DNA of 64,000 nt from Doryteuthis pealeii (lineage: Eukaryota > Mollusca > Cephalopoda > Myopsida > Loliginidae). Below, one piece after another: positions 60,557-64,000 of the stretch. The notes beneath the pieces are model-generated. The model did not search any database. It saw nothing but the letters and a program-made list of their open reading frames with translations, and was not told the DNA's origin. Position 1 is the first letter of the stretch. Every line of letters begins with the position of its first letter. The position numbers and the translations under genes were made by a program. The stretch covers positions 85,278,643-85,342,642 of the forward strand of contig CM042157.1 of NCBI GenBank assembly GCA_023376005.1. The letters run 5' to 3'.

Positions 60557-60830
60557 AAATTTTAGTTTGATTCGACAAAAGAGAGGATTTTATAACCAAC
60601 TTTAATTATTGGCTTTTTATCTGATATGTTTGGCTGTAATCATTAGCATTACCACCTGATGAGGGTTGGAGTATATAACAGTCAAAATAATGAATATGGA
60701 AATAACAAGATTTCTTTCTTTTTAAATCATCTCAATGACAAGTTAACATTTTTGACACAGGAAACAATTCATATAGACGGGGGGGGGTGAAATGCCTGGG
60801 ATTATTTCAATCATTGATTTTTTTATTACT
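60557..60830. other. Unassigned
   Basis: No gene. Confidence 0.3.
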
Positions 60831-61345
60831 TTTTTTTTTTTATTTTTTTCTTCTTTTGGTCAATTTAAATATTCTAGTTTCTCAGATCAAATTCATATTA
60901 GAATGAAACAAAAAAAAAAATATATATATATAACATGCACCCACACAGACAGAGAGAGACAGACTCGCACAAACAATTTTAAAAAGAATTACAATTTCAT
61001 GAAAGAAAGTAAAGTTGGTAGAGTGGCCTAGTGTTGGTATCAGCCAAACACCGAGGGAGTCTATCCCCTTTTTTGTTAGTGCAAGACCAGGGAGATTGAT
61101 TATCTTTTTTTATTTAAACTTTTTTTTTTTTGGTCAATTTAAATATTCTAGTTTCTCAGATCAAATTCATATTAGAAAGAAATAAAGAAAATTTAAAAAG
61201 ATAAAAAAGCTAAGAAAAATCTAACATGCACACACACACACACACACACAACAACACACAACAACACACACACACAACATACAGAAACACAAATACACAC
61301 ACAAAAAAATTCCAAGAAGAATTACCAATTCATGAAAGACAATTT
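60831..61345. repeat. Direct duplication and family D 3' relic
   Basis: GGTCAATTTAAATATTCTAG ... TTCATGAAAGA occurs at 60858-61005 and 61132-61342. Between them, 61031-61100 matches the family D 3' body (GGTATCAGCCAAACACCGAG). Confidence 0.7.
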
Positions 61346-61935
61346 GCAGAATTTAGGCTTCAAAAAAATTTCTCTGTGATAAATGGACAATCAATTCATT
61401 AATTAAAAAGAATTTTTTCTTTTTTTTTTTTTTTAAAGAAATCTTCACTGAAGAAATTTGGTCAATACTTACATCAATACACATAGATGTAAACATTCAT
61501 TTCATGAAATAAACTTATAATACAACAACAACAACAACAAAATTTGTTAAAGAAAAAGAAAAGAAAAGAAATATATTGTCATTTTCTTCAACAAAATGCG
61601 TTGCGATTAGAAATAGAAATGTTTTTTTGCATCCTCCATTTTGTTTTTGTGGTCTGAAGAGCAGAGTTGGGCTTATTCAATAACGGAATTGGTTGAGTTT
61701 AATAAGGCAGGCAGGTGATTGGTGTTTGTGGTGTTGAGAGGATAATAAAGGTTCAATTGAGAGGGAGGGAGGGGGGTGTCATCAATCATTGTACCAATCC
61801 AAGAAAAGTAAAGCAAATGTACACACAACCAAAAAGAATAAAATCCAAACACGGAATCCTGCATTGTTTTTCATTGCCTGCAGAGAAGAAAGAAAAAAAA
61901 CAAATTTTAATTAAAAAAAATTTTTTAAAAACTAG
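61346..61935. other. Non-coding, CAA repeat
   Basis: (CAA)n near 61524-61541. No gene. Confidence 0.4.
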
Positions 61936-63247
61936 TACAAAATAAAAAACACCCTCCAGGCGATGTAAAATATATTTTGAAACATATTGCCTGAGGGGTG
62001 GGAGTAAAAAATTCAATGTCAGCGAGTTTGTACCCTAAGTAAGTAAAATCATCAAATTCAAAGACAGAATGCTATAGAACACTATGACGTCGTATGAGAC
62101 GGGGAAAAATTATGATAGAGTCAAATTCTATACAATAAACACTTATTTAAAATATCATTCGTTGCAGCATGTCTTGGATTTATTACTTGAACAAGTACAA
62201 AATAAAAAACACCCTCCTGGGCGATGTAAAAATATATTTTTGAAACATATTGCCTGAGGGGTGGGAGTAAAAAAATTCAATGTCAGCGAGTTTGTACCCT
62301 AAGTAAGTAAAATCATCAAATTCAAAGACAGAATGCTATAGAACACTATGACGTCGTATGAGACGGGGAAAAATTATGATAGAGTCAAATTCTATACAAT
62401 AAACACTTATTTAAAATATCATTCGTTGCAGCGTGTCTTGGATTTATTACTTGAACAAGTACAAAATAAAAAACAACCTCCTGGGCGATGTAAAAATAGA
62501 TTTTTCAAACATATTGCCTGTGGAGTGGGAGTTAAAAATTCAATGTCAGCGAGTTTGTACCCTAAGTAAGTAAAATCATCAAATTCATTAAAGATTAAAA
62601 AATAAAACAATTTCAAATGTAAATTTTAAATATGTATTAAAATAAAACAAACTATATATAGATATATAATACCAGTCATGTATTTATTAAAACTTGTTTT
62701 AAAAAACAATGAGGACTGTCTAATGTTGCATGTTCAAATTTTGAGTGTATTTATTCTATGTTATGATGATTTTGGGTAATGTGACGTAAGTAGTGATGTA
62801 ATTTTTGTTACAGACAAAAACTGGAAGCGAATCTCCATTATTAATAGATGTGGTTGTCTTATTTTAAGTTCTGAGGTGAATAAATGAGGGGTGGGAGTAA
62901 AAAATTCAATGTCAGCGAGTTTGTACCCTAAGTAAGTAAAATCATCAAATTCATTAAAGATTAAAAAATAAAACAATTTGAAATGTAAACTTTAAATATG
63001 TATTAAAATAAAACAAACTATATATAGATATATAATACCAGTCATGTATTTATTAAAACTTGTTTTAAAAAACAATGAGGACTGTCTAATGTTGCATGCT
63101 CAAATTTTGAGTGTATTTATTCTACGTTATGACGATTTTGGATAATGTGACGTAAGCAGTGACGTAATTTTTGTTACAGACAAAAACCAGAAGCAAATCT
63201 CCATTATTAATAGATGTGGTCGTCTTATTTTAAGTTCTGAGGTGAAT
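61936..63247. repeat. Two overlapping tandem duplications
   Basis: A unit of about 262 bp starts at 61936, 62196 and 62460 (TACAAAATAAAAAACACCCT). A unit of about 362 bp starts near 62524 and 62886 (GGGTGGGAGTAAAAAATTCA). On minus the shared part reads NEFDDFTYLGYKLADIEF in every copy, but no longer gene is evident. Confidence 0.85.
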
Positions 63248-63511
63248 AAATAGTGTTATATCCCATCAAACGGGTAAAAAATACTAAGAAAATTTGGTAC
63301 AGCTGTGGGGAAAATTTGGTTGTCAATGAGTTCTAGTCCTTCCCAATATGATCAAAATTCAACCTTACAAAATTAGTGTAACACATGAGAAGTTATCCAC
63401 CTTGATTTGAATGCTATTGATAATATGAGTATAGATAAAAGGATATGAAAACAACACAATATGCTGTTAAAGTGAAAAGATTTTATATCATATTCATAGC
63501 TAATATTGAAC

Positions 63512-63541
63512 AATATTTCGATTTATAAAAATCATCGTCAG
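63512..63541 (-). ncRNA. Hammerhead-like core, weak
   Basis: CTGACGA / T / GATTT ... AAATC / GAAAT on minus. One extra base before stem II, as in the CGAAACGTTG family. Stem I not convincing. Confidence 0.3.
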
Positions 63542-63845
63542 AGCTTGTTTATACTCCAGACTTAGCGGAGACGAAAATAATATGAATTTAAAACGAAAAC
63601 ATTGATGAGTAAAAATCCTCCTTAATAAGATGCATGGCATAAATTCTAAGACTCCAGAAACATTAAGATATTGTCACGATTACCATCTCAGGAGGAAGTA
63701 AAAGTTTGGTAAGTGTAATTTTAACTAGGATTTCCTTTCTTTATAACTAATTTGTTTTTATACATTTATTCTATTTTGTTCTTATTGTTCTATCATTTTA
63801 ATTTATGACGTTATTGAGTGTCGACTGTATCAAAGAAAAGATTGT

Positions 63846-64000
63846 TTGGTTTTGTTTTGTTTTACGGCATATCAACCTCAGTGGGTCATTTAATGCCGAT
63901 AAAGTTTTGAAATAAATCAATTAATGGATAATACAATTTTTTTATAAATACATTTTTCTATTTAACCCATAGATGGGACCCTAACAGATACTACCACTCC
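63846..64000 (-). repeat. Family A retroposon cut by window end
   Basis: Tail complement TGTTTTACGGCATATCAACC through CCTAACAGATACTACCACTC. Confidence 0.8.

Overview
The window is AT-rich, repeat-dense eukaryotic DNA from an animal nuclear genome. It has long TA, TG, GA and GATA microsatellites, many classes of SINE, RTE and Penelope-like retroelement relics, TIR elements, canonical GT-AG introns and one 10-base assembly gap (12719-12728). The repeat style and the membrane-anchored NXPE gene suit an invertebrate, most likely a mollusc and perhaps a coleoid cephalopod. The species is inferred, not shown.

The only intact protein-coding gene I can support is on the minus strand. Six exons (51466-51429, 45810-45712, 43395-42616, 30246-30194, 26968-26743, 25257-24693) have consensus splice sites and matching phases at all five junctions. 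They give a 1761-nt reading frame of 586 residues: a short cytoplasmic tail, one N-terminal membrane anchor, a neurexophilin-like domain with its cysteine-rich end, a short linker, and a PC-esterase domain ending in a stop. This is the domain order of the NXPE family. The catalytic serine of GDS is a tyrosine (GDY) and the C-terminal His-Pro is missing, so the enzyme is probably dead or altered. Exons 1-3 lie in a block (about 38.87-52.49 kb) that is nearly identical to a second block at about 1.26-13.99 kb. That block carries another set of exons 1-3 (12978-12941, 8099-8001, 5798-5019), so a tandem paralogue continues past the left edge or is a 5' fragment. Decayed PC-esterase-like pieces lie inside intron 4 (28.6-29.44 kb).

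Almost everything else is mobile DNA. 0-1.26 kb: Penelope-related repeat and a twin-primed RTE fragment. 1.26-13.99 kb: duplication copy 1. 14.0-14.8 kb: a broken lysine-rich ORF. 15-24.6 kb: SINEs, a tandem GC-rich array with snRNA-like pieces (17.5-19.17 kb) and a cluster of large palindromes next to TA repeats. 24.7-30.3 kb: NXPE 3' exons with inserted elements. 30.3-38.8 kb: microsatellites, SINEs, a TIR element and a Penelope GIY-YIG relic. 38.87-52.49 kb: duplication copy 2. 52.5-64 kb: SINEs, including a cluster of 5S rRNA-derived SINE3-type elements at 55-60.6 kb, and tandem duplications at 60.8-63.25 kb.

The most interesting non-coding signal is a set of hammerhead ribozyme motifs. 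Those at 16596-16637 and 34071-34031 meet the full core consensus with paired stems I and II. Several lie just downstream of a tRNA-like Pol III promoter head and just upstream of a TA microsatellite, which suggests a tRNA-hammerhead SINE or retrozyme family. A second family around CGAAACGTTG keeps the same geometry with one extra nucleotide and shows compensatory changes in stem I.
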